Source: Arcobacter suis CECT 7833
GTDB taxonomy: Bacteria > Campylobacterota > Campylobacteria > Campylobacterales > Arcobacteraceae
Length of the DNA: 64,000 bases
NCBI RefSeq assembly: GCF_003544815.1
Contig: NZ_CP032100.1
Location: 1,116,001 to 1,180,000 of the forward strand
Direction of reading: 5' to 3'
Made by a program: the position numbers and the translations under genes
The notes under the pieces: generated by a model
The model's database searches: none
What the model was told of the DNA's origin: nothing
Seen by the model: the letters and a program-made list of their open reading frames with translations, nothing else
Shown: piece after piece, positions 42,821 through 52,311 of the stretch
Layout of the letters: each line of letters begins with the position of its first letter
How positions within the stretch are numbered: the first letter of the stretch is position 1

Positions 42821-44008
42821 ATGGCTTATACAAAAGAAGAATTCAAACAATTAGTAGATGATATTCAATCACAATCTTGGTATAAAAATCCAATTGGATT
42901 TGGTATTGCAAAAGTTGATAGAGGACAAATTAACAAAGATAAAATATTACAAGCAACTTTCCCTTTAATAAATTGGAATGAGAATTTTGGAAGTGCAGCT
43001 ATTTTATTAAATGCTTTAAAAGTAGCTGGAGAGAATGTAGATACTTCAAAATCAGAGTTAGTATGTAAAATAAGTGATGAGTTTTTAACTTCTTGTATCG
43101 AAGCTTTTAGACCATTTATTCCAGAAGCAAAAGGTGATGCACATAAAAATGTTCAAGTTATTTCTATATTAGCTTCACTTCCAATAGATTCTGGATTAAG
43201 TGCTGATGATTATAGAGTTGTATTTATTTTTGATGATGTTGCACCTGAAAGTACAGAAGCTGTATATTTAAAACTTTATGCACTTTCAACAGGAAAAGCA
43301 GCTTTAAGAAGCTTAAATTTAACAGGTGCATTTGGAAAATTACACAATTGCGCTTGGGTTGGAAATCAACCAATTGAACTTGACTGGTTAAGAGCAAATG
43401 AAATCGTATTAAAACTTTCTGGAAAATATCCAACTATTGATATGGTTGATAAATTCCCAAGATTTTTACAACATATTATCCCTGCAGATAATACAAGAAT
43501 CCTAGAGACTTCAAAAGTTAGAATGGGAGCTCAATTAGCAGCTGGAACTACAGTAATGCCAGGAGCTGCTTATGTTAACTTCAATGCAGGAACTTTAGGT
43601 TCTGTTATGGTTGAGGGAAGAATTTCATCTTCAGCAGTTGTTGGAGCTGGATCTGATGTTGGTGGAGGAGCTTCAATTCTTGGAGTTCTTTCAGGAACAG
43701 ATGGAGTTCCAGTTTCAATTGGAGAAAATACATTATTAGGTGCAAATTCTTGTACTGGAACTGCAATTGGTGATGGTTGTATTTTAGATGCTGGTGTTAC
43801 AATTCTTCCTGGAACTAAAATCGCTTTATCTGATAAAGCTGTTGAAGCATTAAAAGAGATAAATCCAGGTAAAACTATTTCAAATGTAATGAAAGGAAGT
43901 GATTTCTTAGGAGTAAACGGAGTTCACTTTAGAGTTAACTCTTCAAATGGTCAAACAATAGCTATGAGAAGTACAAGAGAAGTTAAATTAAACGCTGATT
44001 TACACTAA
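42821..44008 (+). CDS. dapD: Tetrahydrodipicolinate N-succinyltransferase (long form)
   Basis: 395 residues from the ATG at 42821, supported by AGGAG 5 nt upstream. An N-terminal domain of about 140 residues precedes a left-handed beta-helix of hexapeptide repeats (about 235-345; GTTVMPGAAYVNFNAGTLG, then VGAGSDVGGGASILG). This is the longer DapD type of Campylobacterota and actinobacteria. It forms N-succinyl-2-amino-6-ketopimelate in lysine/diaminopimelate synthesis. The gene ends before a strong terminator. Confidence 0.9.
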   Translation: MAYTKEEFKQLVDDIQSQSWYKNPIGFGIAKVDRGQINKDKILQATFPLINWNENFGSAAILLNALKVAGENVDTSKSELVCKISDEFLTSCIEAFRPFIPEAKGDAHKNVQVISILASLPIDSGLSADDYRVVFIFDDVAPESTEAVYLKLYALSTGKAALRSLNLTGAFGKLHNCAWVGNQPIELDWLRANEIVLKLSGKYPTIDMVDKFPRFLQHIIPADNTRILETSKVRMGAQLAAGTTVMPGAAYVNFNAGTLGSVMVEGRISSSAVVGAGSDVGGGASILGVLSGTDGVPVSIGENTLLGANSCTGTAIGDGCILDAGVTILPGTKIALSDKAVEALKEINPGKTISNVMKGSDFLGVNGVHFRVNSSNGQTIAMRSTREVKLNADLH

Positions 44009-44034
44009 TCTTAGTTTTAAATAGTTTTTATAAG

Positions 44035-44063
44035 GGCAAGAAGTTTTCTTCTTGCCTTTTTTT
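44035..44063 (+). terminator. Rho-independent terminator after dapD
   Basis: Perfect 9-bp stem GGCAAGAAG / CTTCTTGCC with a TTTT loop, followed by seven T residues (44057-44063). Confidence 0.9.
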
Positions 44064-44147
44064 ATTTTAGCTCTAATCAACATATAACCACATATATCGT
44101 ATACTTCCAACTTCAAAAAAATATAAAACACACAATAAAAGAGAAAC

Positions 44148-45932
44148 ATGATAGAACTTTCAAATGTATCAAAAAGCTACGGACCAAATGAGCTTTTTAG
44201 TGAACTAAATTTAAGACTAAATTCTGGTAATAAAATAGGATTAGTAGGGCGAAATGGTAGTGGAAAATCTACGCTTTTTAAGCTAATTTTAGGTGAAGAA
44301 CAAGCTGATAGTGGAGAAGTAATGATTCCACGAAATTATAAAATCGGAGCTTTAAAACAATATTTTGATTTTAGTGAAAAAACTTTGGTTGATGAAACTG
44401 CACTGGCACTTGCAGAAGATGATAAATTTAGTATTTATAAAGTTGAAAAGATTTTATTTGGTTTAGGTTTTTCTCAAGAAGATTTAGAAAAAGAACCAAA
44501 ATCATTTTCAGGTGGTTTTCAAATTAGAATAAATCTTGCAAAACTTCTATTAACTGAACCAAATATGTTACTTTTAGATGAGCCAACAAACTACTTAGAT
44601 ATTTTATCTATTAGATGGTTAAAAGCATTTCTTAAAAATTTTGATGGTGAAGTAATACTTATCACACATGATAGGGATTTTATGGATAGTGTTTGTACAC
44701 ATACTATGGGAATTATTAGAAGAAATGCTTATATGATTGCTGGTGGAACAGAAAAGTTTTATGAGCAATTAGCAAGTAATGAAGAACACCATGAAAAACA
44801 AAAAATAGCTCAAGATAAAAAAATCAAAGAGCTTGAAGAATTTATTGCAAAAAATAAAGCACGTGCTTCAACTGCTGCACTTGCCCAATCAAAAGTAAAA
44901 ATACTTGAAAAAATGGATGTTTTAGAAGATATTGGTTATGACTCAACTCTAAAATTTGATTTTAATTACAAAGATACACCAGCAAAATTTTTACTTGAAG
45001 TAAAAGATGTAAGTTTTGGATATACAAAAGATAATATTTTATTTAAAGATATTTCATTTGCCCTTGAAAAAGGTCAGACTTTAGGAATTATTGGAAAAAA
45101 TGGTAAAGGAAAATCTACTTTATTAAATGTAATTGCAAACGAATTAAAAGCTTTAAGTGGAACAATTGATTATCATGGAAGTACTGTTTTTGGACACTTT
45201 GGACAAACAAATATTTCACACTTAAATTTAAATAGTACAATTATGGATGAAATACATTCAACAAATACAAAATTACCAGAATCAGTGGTTAGAAGTATTT
45301 GTGGTTTGATGATGTTTTCTGGAGACAATGCTAAAAAGAAAATCTCTTTATTATCAGGGGGAGAAAAAAGTAGGGTAATGCTTGGAAAAATCATTGCAAA
45401 AGATGTAAATTTACTTTTCCTAGATGAGCCTACAAATCACCTTGATATGGATTCAATTGCTGCACTTACAAAAGCTATTAAAGCTTTTGAGGGATCAAGT
45501 ATTATTGTAACTCACAGTGAAGAGTTATTAAGAGAAGTTTGTGATAGATTAATCGTATTTGCAAATGATGAAGCTGTTTGTTTTAATGGGACATATGACG
45601 AATTTTTAGAAAAAATTGGTTGGGATGATGATGTTGTAGAAGTAAAAAAAGAAAAAAATGTTAAAGTAAATAAAAAAGAGAGCAAAAAACTCAGAGCTGC
45701 TATTGTTTCTGAGAAATCAAAAGCTACAACTCCAATTAAAAAGCAGATGCAAGAAATAGAAGAAGAGATTGAAAAATTAGAAGATTCTCTTGAAGATGCA
45801 AGAGTAAAACTTTCAAGAGATATTCCAAAAATTGAGAAAAATATAGAAGATAAATTTGCTCAATTAGAAGCTTTACAAATCAAACTTGATGTTATGAATA
45901 AAGAGTTTGAAATAAGAATGAATGAGGTTTAA
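44148..45932 (+). CDS. ABC-F family ATPase (Uup/YheS-like)
   Basis: 594 residues with two ABC domains and no membrane segment. First: Walker A GRNGSGKST (about 34-42), signature FSGGFQIRINLAKLL, Walker B LLLDEPTNYLD. Linker helices (about 225-280), then second: GKNGKGKST, LSGGEKSRVMLGKI, LFLDEPTNHLD. A C-terminal coiled coil of about 90 residues follows (EIEEEIEKLEDSLED). ABC-F proteins act on the ribosome E site. The stop overlaps the convergent DUF234 gene by 4 nt. Confidence 0.9.
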   Translation: MIELSNVSKSYGPNELFSELNLRLNSGNKIGLVGRNGSGKSTLFKLILGEEQADSGEVMIPRNYKIGALKQYFDFSEKTLVDETALALAEDDKFSIYKVEKILFGLGFSQEDLEKEPKSFSGGFQIRINLAKLLLTEPNMLLLDEPTNYLDILSIRWLKAFLKNFDGEVILITHDRDFMDSVCTHTMGIIRRNAYMIAGGTEKFYEQLASNEEHHEKQKIAQDKKIKELEEFIAKNKARASTAALAQSKVKILEKMDVLEDIGYDSTLKFDFNYKDTPAKFLLEVKDVSFGYTKDNILFKDISFALEKGQTLGIIGKNGKGKSTLLNVIANELKALSGTIDYHGSTVFGHFGQTNISHLNLNSTIMDEIHSTNTKLPESVVRSICGLMMFSGDNAKKKISLLSGGEKSRVMLGKIIAKDVNLLFLDEPTNHLDMDSIAALTKAIKAFEGSSIIVTHSEELLREVCDRLIVFANDEAVCFNGTYDEFLEKIGWDDDVVEVKKEKNVKVNKKESKKLRAAIVSEKSKATTPIKKQMQEIEEEIEKLEDSLEDARVKLSRDIPKIEKNIEDKFAQLEALQIKLDVMNKEFEIRMNEV

Positions 45933-46738
45933 GCTAATAATAGCTTAAAGCTCTTAGGTGTAAATAATCTAAGAGTCTCACTCTTTTGTGATTTCAATTC
46001 ATTTGAAAAACCATTTTTACTAAATATCACAAAAATATCTACATTTAAATCTGCTATTTTACAATCTTCTTTTAGTTTATTTAACTCATTTTTCTTTAGT
46101 TTTGAGTTTATATATTTACAATTTCCAGCAATGATTTTTCCTGAAGTTGTTTTAGCAACTAAATCGATTTCAACTTTTTCATCCCAATATTTACCAAATT
46201 GTTTAACTGGATCTTCTACAAAAGAGTCTCTAAGACACTCCATCGCTAACTCTTCAAAAATGAAATTTCCAAATTCAGCTTGTTTATTTTCATAAAGTTC
46301 ATAAAACTCTTTGTATTCTTTTTCTTTGATTCCTTTATAAATTGGAGAAACAAAAGCAAACCAAAATCTTAAAAAAGGAGTTGTAAAAAGAAGTTTTTTA
46401 GAAATTTTATCATCACCTCTTTTTTTTGCTAGGTGATGTTGTGAAGATTCAATTTCTATTAATCCTCTATCAACAAGCTTCTCAACACATTTCATTCCCT
46501 CTTCAAAGCTAACAAAGGCTCTTTTGAAAGAGGAGTTTGTTCTTCTATCACCTTGGGCAATTCCTGTTAAAATTGCATGGTCAACTTTATAACCACCACT
46601 TATTGTGTTTATTTCATATCTAAGATTTGTATATTCATTTAAAATATGTTTTTCAATTAGCTCAAGTAGAGGTTTTGTTGTATCGATTTTTATATTTAAT
46701 CCACCAAATACTATAAAGTATTGAACAGCTGTTTCCAT
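45929..46738 (-). CDS. DUF234 domain protein (nuclease-like, standalone)
   Basis: 269 residues. Central FWFAFVSP (about residues 125-132) and C-terminal VEIDLVAK...IIAGNCKY are marks of DUF234, usually the C-terminal PD-(D/E)xK-like half of archaeal-type AAA ATPases. Here no ATPase half is present, and the usual Glu before Cys-Lys is Asn (GNCKY), so nuclease activity is doubtful. The frame stays open 37 codons upstream of the ATG, but with no alternative ATG/GTG/TTG and no ribosome site. Function unknown. Confidence 0.75.
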   Translation of the reverse strand: METAVQYFIVFGGLNIKIDTTKPLLELIEKHILNEYTNLRYEINTISGGYKVDHAILTGIAQGDRRTNSSFKRAFVSFEEGMKCVEKLVDRGLIEIESSQHHLAKKRGDDKISKKLLFTTPFLRFWFAFVSPIYKGIKEKEYKEFYELYENKQAEFGNFIFEELAMECLRDSFVEDPVKQFGKYWDEKVEIDLVAKTTSGKIIAGNCKYINSKLKKNELNKLKEDCKIADLNVDIFVIFSKNGFSNELKSQKSETLRLFTPKSFKLLLA

Positions 46739-46816
46739 ATCTGTGATTTTGTTTTCAGTACAAAAAATTCTAAATTGATTTTTTGTTGATTGATCTATTA
46801 AAATAATGGTAAATCC

Positions 46817-47269
46817 TTAATTTTTATTATATTTTTGCAAAAAATTATTAAAAGAGTTTGCAAATTGTTGAGCATCTTTTTGACTAAAAGGGGCAGGTCC
46901 TTTTGTGATTTCTCCACTATCACGTATTTCTTGCATAAGATTTCTCATTGCTAGATATTGTTTTATATTATCTTGTGTGTACATTGCACCTCTGTGATCA
47001 ATTGCATGGGCATCTTTTGCAATAGTTCTATCTGCAAGTGGAATATCAGCTGTAATTACCAAGTCATTTGCTTCTAACATTTCAACTATTTTATCATCAG
47101 CTTCATCAGCACCTTGATTTACTATTATATATTTTATATAATTAGAAGTGCCTATATTTATTTTTTTATTTGCAATTACAATTGTATCTATTTTTTGTTT
47201 TTCAATGGCTCTTAAAACTATTACTTTTAAGAGATTTGGGAAAGCATCGCCATCTATAAAAAGTCTCAT
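46817..47269 (-). CDS. DUF188 (YaiI/YqxD) family protein
   Basis: 150 residues, PIN-like fold: MRLFIDGDAFP at the start, GADEADDKIV (about 54-63), ADIPLADR and the family motif HAIDHRGAMYT (about 87-97). E. coli YaiI is of similar size. Its start overlaps the stop of the EnvC-like gene by 4 nt (ATGA), making it the last gene of the ftsEX operon. Function unknown. Confidence 0.9.
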   Translation of the reverse strand: MRLFIDGDAFPNLLKVIVLRAIEKQKIDTIVIANKKINIGTSNYIKYIIVNQGADEADDKIVEMLEANDLVITADIPLADRTIAKDAHAIDHRGAMYTQDNIKQYLAMRNLMQEIRDSGEITKGPAPFSQKDAQQFANSFNNFLQKYNKN

Positions 47270-48612
47270 ATTTTAAATAAATCTTTTGGGTCTATATGAG
47301 ATGAATCTTTTGTTGCTTGGAACATTAAACTATCATCAACTCTTCCTACAACATAACCTTGTTTTATCCATTTTCCAACAACTAAAGTAGGTGAAATTTC
47401 ATCTAAATGAGAATAAATTGTATGAAGTCCACCTTCATGTTGGATAATAACTACATTAGCTAACATTCCAGCATTTTTTTTGGCATAAACAACTTTTCCA
47501 TTTAAAACAGAAACAACTTTTGCTTTTGGTTCATCACTTTTTAAAACTATTGATTCATTAAATAGTTTAATTTTATAAACTGGGTCATAGTATGTTCCAA
47601 AGTTTTTTACTACTTTAAAAGATTTTAATGGAGCAATTGTTTTTTCCCCTTTATATTTGATTATTTGAACACCATCTGTTGATGAACCTATCTTTTTAAC
47701 ATCAAGATTTAGATTCTTTGCATATCTTTGATTTCTAACATCTGCTGTTTGAACAACATCATCATTTGAAGAATCTTGAGATGAAGAATATTCTTCTTGA
47801 ATTTTTTGAGTAGAAGATTTTTTTTGTGCTAAAAGTTCTTGTAGTTTATTTCTTTTTTCTTCAGCTTCAGCTTCTTCTCTAGCTTGAGCTTTTTTTGTTT
47901 CGGCTTCTTTTAAAATATTTAATTCAGAAAGAAGATTTTTTAATGATTCTTGCTCTTTTGCAACTTTATTTAATTCTTCTTGATAAGATTTGTGCTGTTC
48001 TTCTAAACTAATAAGTGAACTTGAGTGTTTCTCTTTTAAAATAGTTAATTTGTTTTTTGTTTTTTGTCTATCTTCAATATAAGATGCAATTTTATCTATA
48101 TCTTTTTGATTGTTTTTTGTATTTGTTGATAAAGCACTATAATTTGTGTTTAATTTTGAAACTTTTTCTTTTGAATATTGTGATAATAAAGTATAAATTT
48201 CATTATCAATTAATTCTTGTAAACTATCTTCAGATGCTAGTTTTAAGGCAATTGAAATAGAAAATTCTTCAATTATCGTATCTACAATTTGTTCTTCATG
48301 ACTAGTCTTTTCTCTAATTAATTCTGTAGATTTAGAGTTTAATTCAGTTAATTTATATTTTGCATCTTCTAAAAGCTTTTGATGTTCTTCAATATCTGAA
48401 TTTATTTGGTTTATATCTTTTTCAAGAGTTGTTATATTTGAATTTTGACTTTCGATTTTTTCTGCTAATTCTTTTATTTTTAAACTTGTAGTCTCTTTTT
48501 TATCATCACTTGAATTAAGTTTTTCTGTATTTGTTTGTATCTTTTTATCAATATTAGATGCAGCAAAAACAGTACTTAAAGATACTATTAATAGAAAAAA
48601 TAGTTTAGTCAT
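47266..48612 (-). CDS. EnvC-like divisome protein, degenerate M23 (LytM) domain
   Basis: 448 residues. A signal peptide covers about 1-18 (cleavage after FAA). A long coiled coil (about 20-265) is followed by a linker and a LytM domain (about 330-448). In the LytM domain HTIYSH keeps the HxH part, but the first metal ligand set (HxxxD) is replaced by FNESIVL, so it is likely a non-catalytic amidase activator like E. coli EnvC. It follows ftsE-ftsX, the ABC complex that controls EnvC. Overlaps both neighbours. Confidence 0.88.
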   Translation of the reverse strand: MTKLFFLLIVSLSTVFAASNIDKKIQTNTEKLNSSDDKKETTSLKIKELAEKIESQNSNITTLEKDINQINSDIEEHQKLLEDAKYKLTELNSKSTELIREKTSHEEQIVDTIIEEFSISIALKLASEDSLQELIDNEIYTLLSQYSKEKVSKLNTNYSALSTNTKNNQKDIDKIASYIEDRQKTKNKLTILKEKHSSSLISLEEQHKSYQEELNKVAKEQESLKNLLSELNILKEAETKKAQAREEAEAEEKRNKLQELLAQKKSSTQKIQEEYSSSQDSSNDDVVQTADVRNQRYAKNLNLDVKKIGSSTDGVQIIKYKGEKTIAPLKSFKVVKNFGTYYDPVYKIKLFNESIVLKSDEPKAKVVSVLNGKVVYAKKNAGMLANVVIIQHEGGLHTIYSHLDEISPTLVVGKWIKQGYVVGRVDDSLMFQATKDSSHIDPKDLFKI

Positions 48613-49423
48613 TACTTATCTTATATTTTAGTAATACACCAAATATTGTAAATATAGAGATGCAAAATGATAATAAAAATATTTTCATTAATTCAAGAAA
48701 TATATTTATATCTATATCTACTATTTCATGTAATTCTAAAGGAAATAAAACAGTCATATTATTAGAAACATAATATAAAAATCCAGCAGAAATTAAAAAT
48801 GATAATAAAGAACTTATCAACGCATAATTTAATATTGAGGAAGCACTATATAAAATAGAAGCTCCATGAAGCCTTAAAATAGATATTTTTACACTATGTT
48901 CATGAAACCAAAGTTTTATCTGTTTTGCAATAATAATTATTGCAAAAATAGTAATAATAAAAAATAGAATAAACGATACACTATTTAATAAAAGTAATAA
49001 TAAATAAATTTGATTATGATTTTTATAAAAAACTTCAACTTTTTTTACATTTTTATTTTGTAATAAAGTCTGTTTTATATCTTCAAGTTCACTACTTGTA
49101 GGAAATATTTCTAAATAAATTTGATAAAAATTTGGTAATTTTTGTTTTAATAAGTCAATTGAAGTATCTGATAAATTAGATTGTATACTCGAAATAATTT
49201 TATCATTTGGTAAATTTTGTATCTTCTCTACTTTAATACCAGCTAATTCTTTAATGGCATCTTTTTCTAAAGGAGTAATAGTAACTATAATAATAGAATA
49301 ATCCCTTGATATTTTTGATTTGTAATTATCAACTACATTATTTATTAACAAAAACATTGAAAAAGTAATTAACATAGAAAGTAAAGGAATTAAAAAAGCA
49401 AATACATTCTTAAGAAACTTCAT
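48605..49423 (-). CDS. ftsX: Cell-division protein FtsX
   Basis: 272 residues from the ATG at 49423 (GGA 8 nt upstream); a start 6 codons earlier is less likely. Four membrane segments (about 10-32, 148-172, 195-218, 235-262) and a periplasmic loop of about 110 residues between the first two, the usual FtsX topology. It works with FtsE to transmit divisome signals to the EnvC-like protein encoded next. Overlaps ftsE by 14 nt. Confidence 0.85.
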   Translation of the reverse strand: MKFLKNVFAFLIPLLSMLITFSMFLLINNVVDNYKSKISRDYSIIIVTITPLEKDAIKELAGIKVEKIQNLPNDKIISSIQSNLSDTSIDLLKQKLPNFYQIYLEIFPTSSELEDIKQTLLQNKNVKKVEVFYKNHNQIYLLLLLLNSVSFILFFIITIFAIIIIAKQIKLWFHEHSVKISILRLHGASILYSASSILNYALISSLLSFLISAGFLYYVSNNMTVLFPLELHEIVDIDINIFLELMKIFLLSFCISIFTIFGVLLKYKISND

Positions 49424-50072
49424 AAATAATTCCATCCTCAATAGATAATTGTCTAAATTTAATTCCTAGATTTTTTGGAACTCTATGGGTTACAACAACA
49501 ATAGTAATTCCTAATTGTTCATTCGCACCTTTTAATAAATTCCAAACAACTTCTGCTGAAAAATCATCAAGATTCCCTGTTGGCTCATCAGCTATTATTA
49601 TTTTTGGATTATGTGCAAGTGCCCGTGCAACTGCAACTCTTTGTTGCTCTCCACCACTTAATTCATTTGGATAATAACCAGCTCTATGAGAAAGTCTTAC
49701 GTGAGCTAAGAGTTTATTTGCTTGGTCTTTTGATATTTCATCAGAATAACCATTTATTTTAAGTGGAATCATGATGTTTTCTTCAATAGTATATTCATTT
49801 ATTAGTTTATAATCTTGAAAAATAATACCAATATCTTTTCTTAAAATTCTTAGTTTTTTACCTTTTATACCAAAAACTTCTTGATTTTCTATTTTTAAAC
49901 TACCATGTTTTAAAGGAATATCTCCATAAAATGATTTTAGAAGTGTTGATTTACCACTTCCTGAATTTCCACCTATAAAAATAAATTCTTTAGGTTTTAT
50001 AGAAAAATTTCCTTTTTTTATAACATATTTATTGTCATCGTATGAAAGATAAATATTCTTAGCTTCTATCAT
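49410..50072 (-). CDS. ftsE: Cell-division ATPase FtsE
   Basis: 220 residues. ABC motifs: Walker A GGNSGSGKST (about 34-43), Q-loop GIIFQDYK, signature LSGGEQQRVAVARAL (about 138-152), Walker B IIIADEPTGNLD. The closeness to FtsE and the linked ftsX gene support the name over LolD. Its ATG overlaps the trmB stop by 4 nt. Confidence 0.92.
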   Translation of the reverse strand: MIEAKNIYLSYDDNKYVIKKGNFSIKPKEFIFIGGNSGSGKSTLLKSFYGDIPLKHGSLKIENQEVFGIKGKKLRILRKDIGIIFQDYKLINEYTIEENIMIPLKINGYSDEISKDQANKLLAHVRLSHRAGYYPNELSGGEQQRVAVARALAHNPKIIIADEPTGNLDDFSAEVVWNLLKGANEQLGITIVVVTHRVPKNLGIKFRQLSIEDGIIYEVS

Positions 50073-51262
50073 TTACTTAAAATCTCTTTTAATTTTTCAT
50101 GTGCATTTATATTTGAACTAGTTGGAAGTGGATTTCCTTGATAATAAGAAATAGTTCCTTCATTAACATAAAGATATTTTGTAACAGGTCTATCAAAATT
50201 TCCCATTGTTATTTTTATTAATCCTGAATTTTGACTATTTTCAATAGTATAAAGCTCTTCAACATGAATAAAATAGTTTTTTTCAATTATTGATTTTGTT
50301 GGAATTGTTTTTAAAGTATTATCAAAATTTATTTTAAAATCAAAAGAGAAATCAAAATTTAAATTAATATTTTCATCAATATCAAAAGCCTCTAAAACAA
50401 CATCATAAATATTTTTACCTTGTTTTTTCCATCTATCTTCATATTTACTTGATACAGCTAAATCTTTATTTATATCAATTGTAATTCTTCCTTTTGGCAG
50501 ATTCGTTAAAACTTCTGTACAAAAATCAAAATATTTTCTACTATCAGTTCGTAACTCTAAAGTTCCGCTAACTTTTAAAACTCTTAAAGCTTCATTTACA
50601 AACTCATTTGAATAAATTCTTCTATGTGGTTTTTTGTCCCAAGGAACAGGAAAATGTACAAATATTTTTCCAACTTTATTTGATTCAATAAACTCCATAA
50701 AAAGTCTTGCATCATAATTTACAACTAATACATTTGTGATGTTTTGAAGTTCCAATTGTTTTAGAAGTTGTTCAATTGATGGATAGTGAATTTCAAGTCC
50801 AATAAATTGAATATTAGGATTTGTTTTTGCTTGGTGTAAAAGATGTCTTCCACTTCCAAAACCAATCTCTATTTGAATCTCTTTATCTGTTTTAAATTCA
50901 TCAACAAAATAGTTAATATCTTTTAGATATTCATTTGTTGATTCTTCTTTTAATTTTAGATTATTCGTATTTGAAAATAATACTTTTGCATTATTTAAAT
51001 TTACATAAGCATTTAAAGCATTTTTTACTAAAGTAACAGGAGATAATCTTGTTACTTTATCAGCTTTAATCATAAAATCATCATTTTTTGGTTTTAGTGA
51101 TAATAAAAACTCTTTATTTTCATTTTCTAATGCGATTTTATACTCAATTCTTCTTTCTTTTTGCGTAAAATTGTAAGATTTTGCAATAAACTTAAAATTT
51201 ACTCCATCTTTTTGTGAGGGAAGTGTAATTAATTCTTTTTTTTCAAATACTATATGTGGCAT
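50069..51262 (-). CDS. trmB: tRNA (guanine-N7-)-methyltransferase TrmB, long form
   Basis: 397 residues, much longer than the E. coli enzyme (239). The methyltransferase core is at about 125-270: IEIGFGSGRHLLHQA binds SAM, and VHFPVPWDKKPHRRI plus TDSRKYFDF follow the TrmB pattern. The N-terminal 120 and C-terminal 120 residues form extra domains, as is usual in Campylobacterota. It makes m7G46 in tRNA. First-coded upstream partner of ftsE in a minus-strand operon. Confidence 0.92.
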   Translation of the reverse strand: MPHIVFEKKELITLPSQKDGVNFKFIAKSYNFTQKERRIEYKIALENENKEFLLSLKPKNDDFMIKADKVTRLSPVTLVKNALNAYVNLNNAKVLFSNTNNLKLKEESTNEYLKDINYFVDEFKTDKEIQIEIGFGSGRHLLHQAKTNPNIQFIGLEIHYPSIEQLLKQLELQNITNVLVVNYDARLFMEFIESNKVGKIFVHFPVPWDKKPHRRIYSNEFVNEALRVLKVSGTLELRTDSRKYFDFCTEVLTNLPKGRITIDINKDLAVSSKYEDRWKKQGKNIYDVVLEAFDIDENINLNFDFSFDFKINFDNTLKTIPTKSIIEKNYFIHVEELYTIENSQNSGLIKITMGNFDRPVTKYLYVNEGTISYYQGNPLPTSSNINAHEKLKEILSK

Positions 51263-51270
51263 CTATCTTC

Positions 51271-52311
51271 TTAGTTATAATAATTTTTGTTTAGTTCAAT
51301 TTTTGCTAAATTTGAAGTTGGATTAGAAAGTGAATTAAAACTCATACCTTGTACAGAGTTAGAAGAATTTTCTAGACCATCTTTATCTATAGCAATAATT
51401 TTATAATAATATGTTTTTCCAGTATTCTCTGTAGTATCTTCATATTGTAAAGTACTTGCATTAACTTCTTTTATTTTTGTGTAACCAAAAGCACTAAATG
51501 TACTTCTATATATTGCATATTTTACAACATCACTTGTCGTAGATGCTTCCCAAGATACTGTAATTTTTTTAGGTTGATTATTTGTTGCTTGAACATTATT
51601 AACAGTTGCTGGAAGAGGTTTTGTTTTAGCTATAACCGTTTTACTAGGAGCTGCTTCAACATCATCAAAACTAAATGCTTTAATTCTATATTTATAACTT
51701 GTATTGTCATCTAATCCTGTATCTAAATATTCAACTTGAAGTCTTTCTTTTACAGTTTTTAGTATTATCCATTCATTTAAAAGAGTATTATATTTTTCAA
51801 TTCTATAATAACCAACTCTTTTATCTGTGTGAGGTCTCCAAACTAGTTTTACACTTTTTGGTAAATTTGATATTGCTTGTACAAATTCAACAGGAACAAT
51901 TCTAGGAAGAGTTTGAACAATATATGCATCAGTTGTTTTTGATTCTGTTCCATCAGCTGTTCTTGAAGATATTTGGTAAGCATATCTTGTTTTTGGTTCC
52001 AATTCTTTGTCAACATAGTGAGTTGCATATTTATTATCAATAGATTTTACAAGTTTTAATTCGGTTGAACCTTTATCTATTTCAGTTCTATAAAAATTAT
52101 AACCAACAACTCTTGGATCATTTACTTTTTCCCATTCAAAACCAATATTTGCCATATCTGGAATAGATTTAATAGAGTTATAATTTACTATTTCAATAGA
52201 ATTATCAACTTTTGGTTTTATAGGACCATTTAAATCATCAATTATATTAGTGCAACCACTAAATAAAAGTATTAAAGCTGCTAACGATGTTGTTTTCATT
52301 AAGTTTGTCAT
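51271..52311 (-). CDS. Fibronectin type III lipoprotein
   Basis: 346 residues. Start at 52311 with AAAGGAG 7 nt upstream. A signal peptide ends in the lipobox FSGC (about residue 20). Three fibronectin III repeats (about 40-135, 136-235, 236-330) show conserved Trp and Tyr (VGYNFYRTEI, VGYYRIEKYN, VKYAIYRSTF). It is an outer- or inner-membrane lipoprotein whose N-terminal coding region overlaps the 3' end of the pseudouridine synthase gene by 53 nt. Confidence 0.85.
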   Translation of the reverse strand: MTNLMKTTSLAALILLFSGCTNIIDDLNGPIKPKVDNSIEIVNYNSIKSIPDMANIGFEWEKVNDPRVVGYNFYRTEIDKGSTELKLVKSIDNKYATHYVDKELEPKTRYAYQISSRTADGTESKTTDAYIVQTLPRIVPVEFVQAISNLPKSVKLVWRPHTDKRVGYYRIEKYNTLLNEWIILKTVKERLQVEYLDTGLDDNTSYKYRIKAFSFDDVEAAPSKTVIAKTKPLPATVNNVQATNNQPKKITVSWEASTTSDVVKYAIYRSTFSAFGYTKIKEVNASTLQYEDTTENTGKTYYYKIIAIDKDGLENSSNSVQGMSFNSLSNPTSNLAKIELNKNYYN

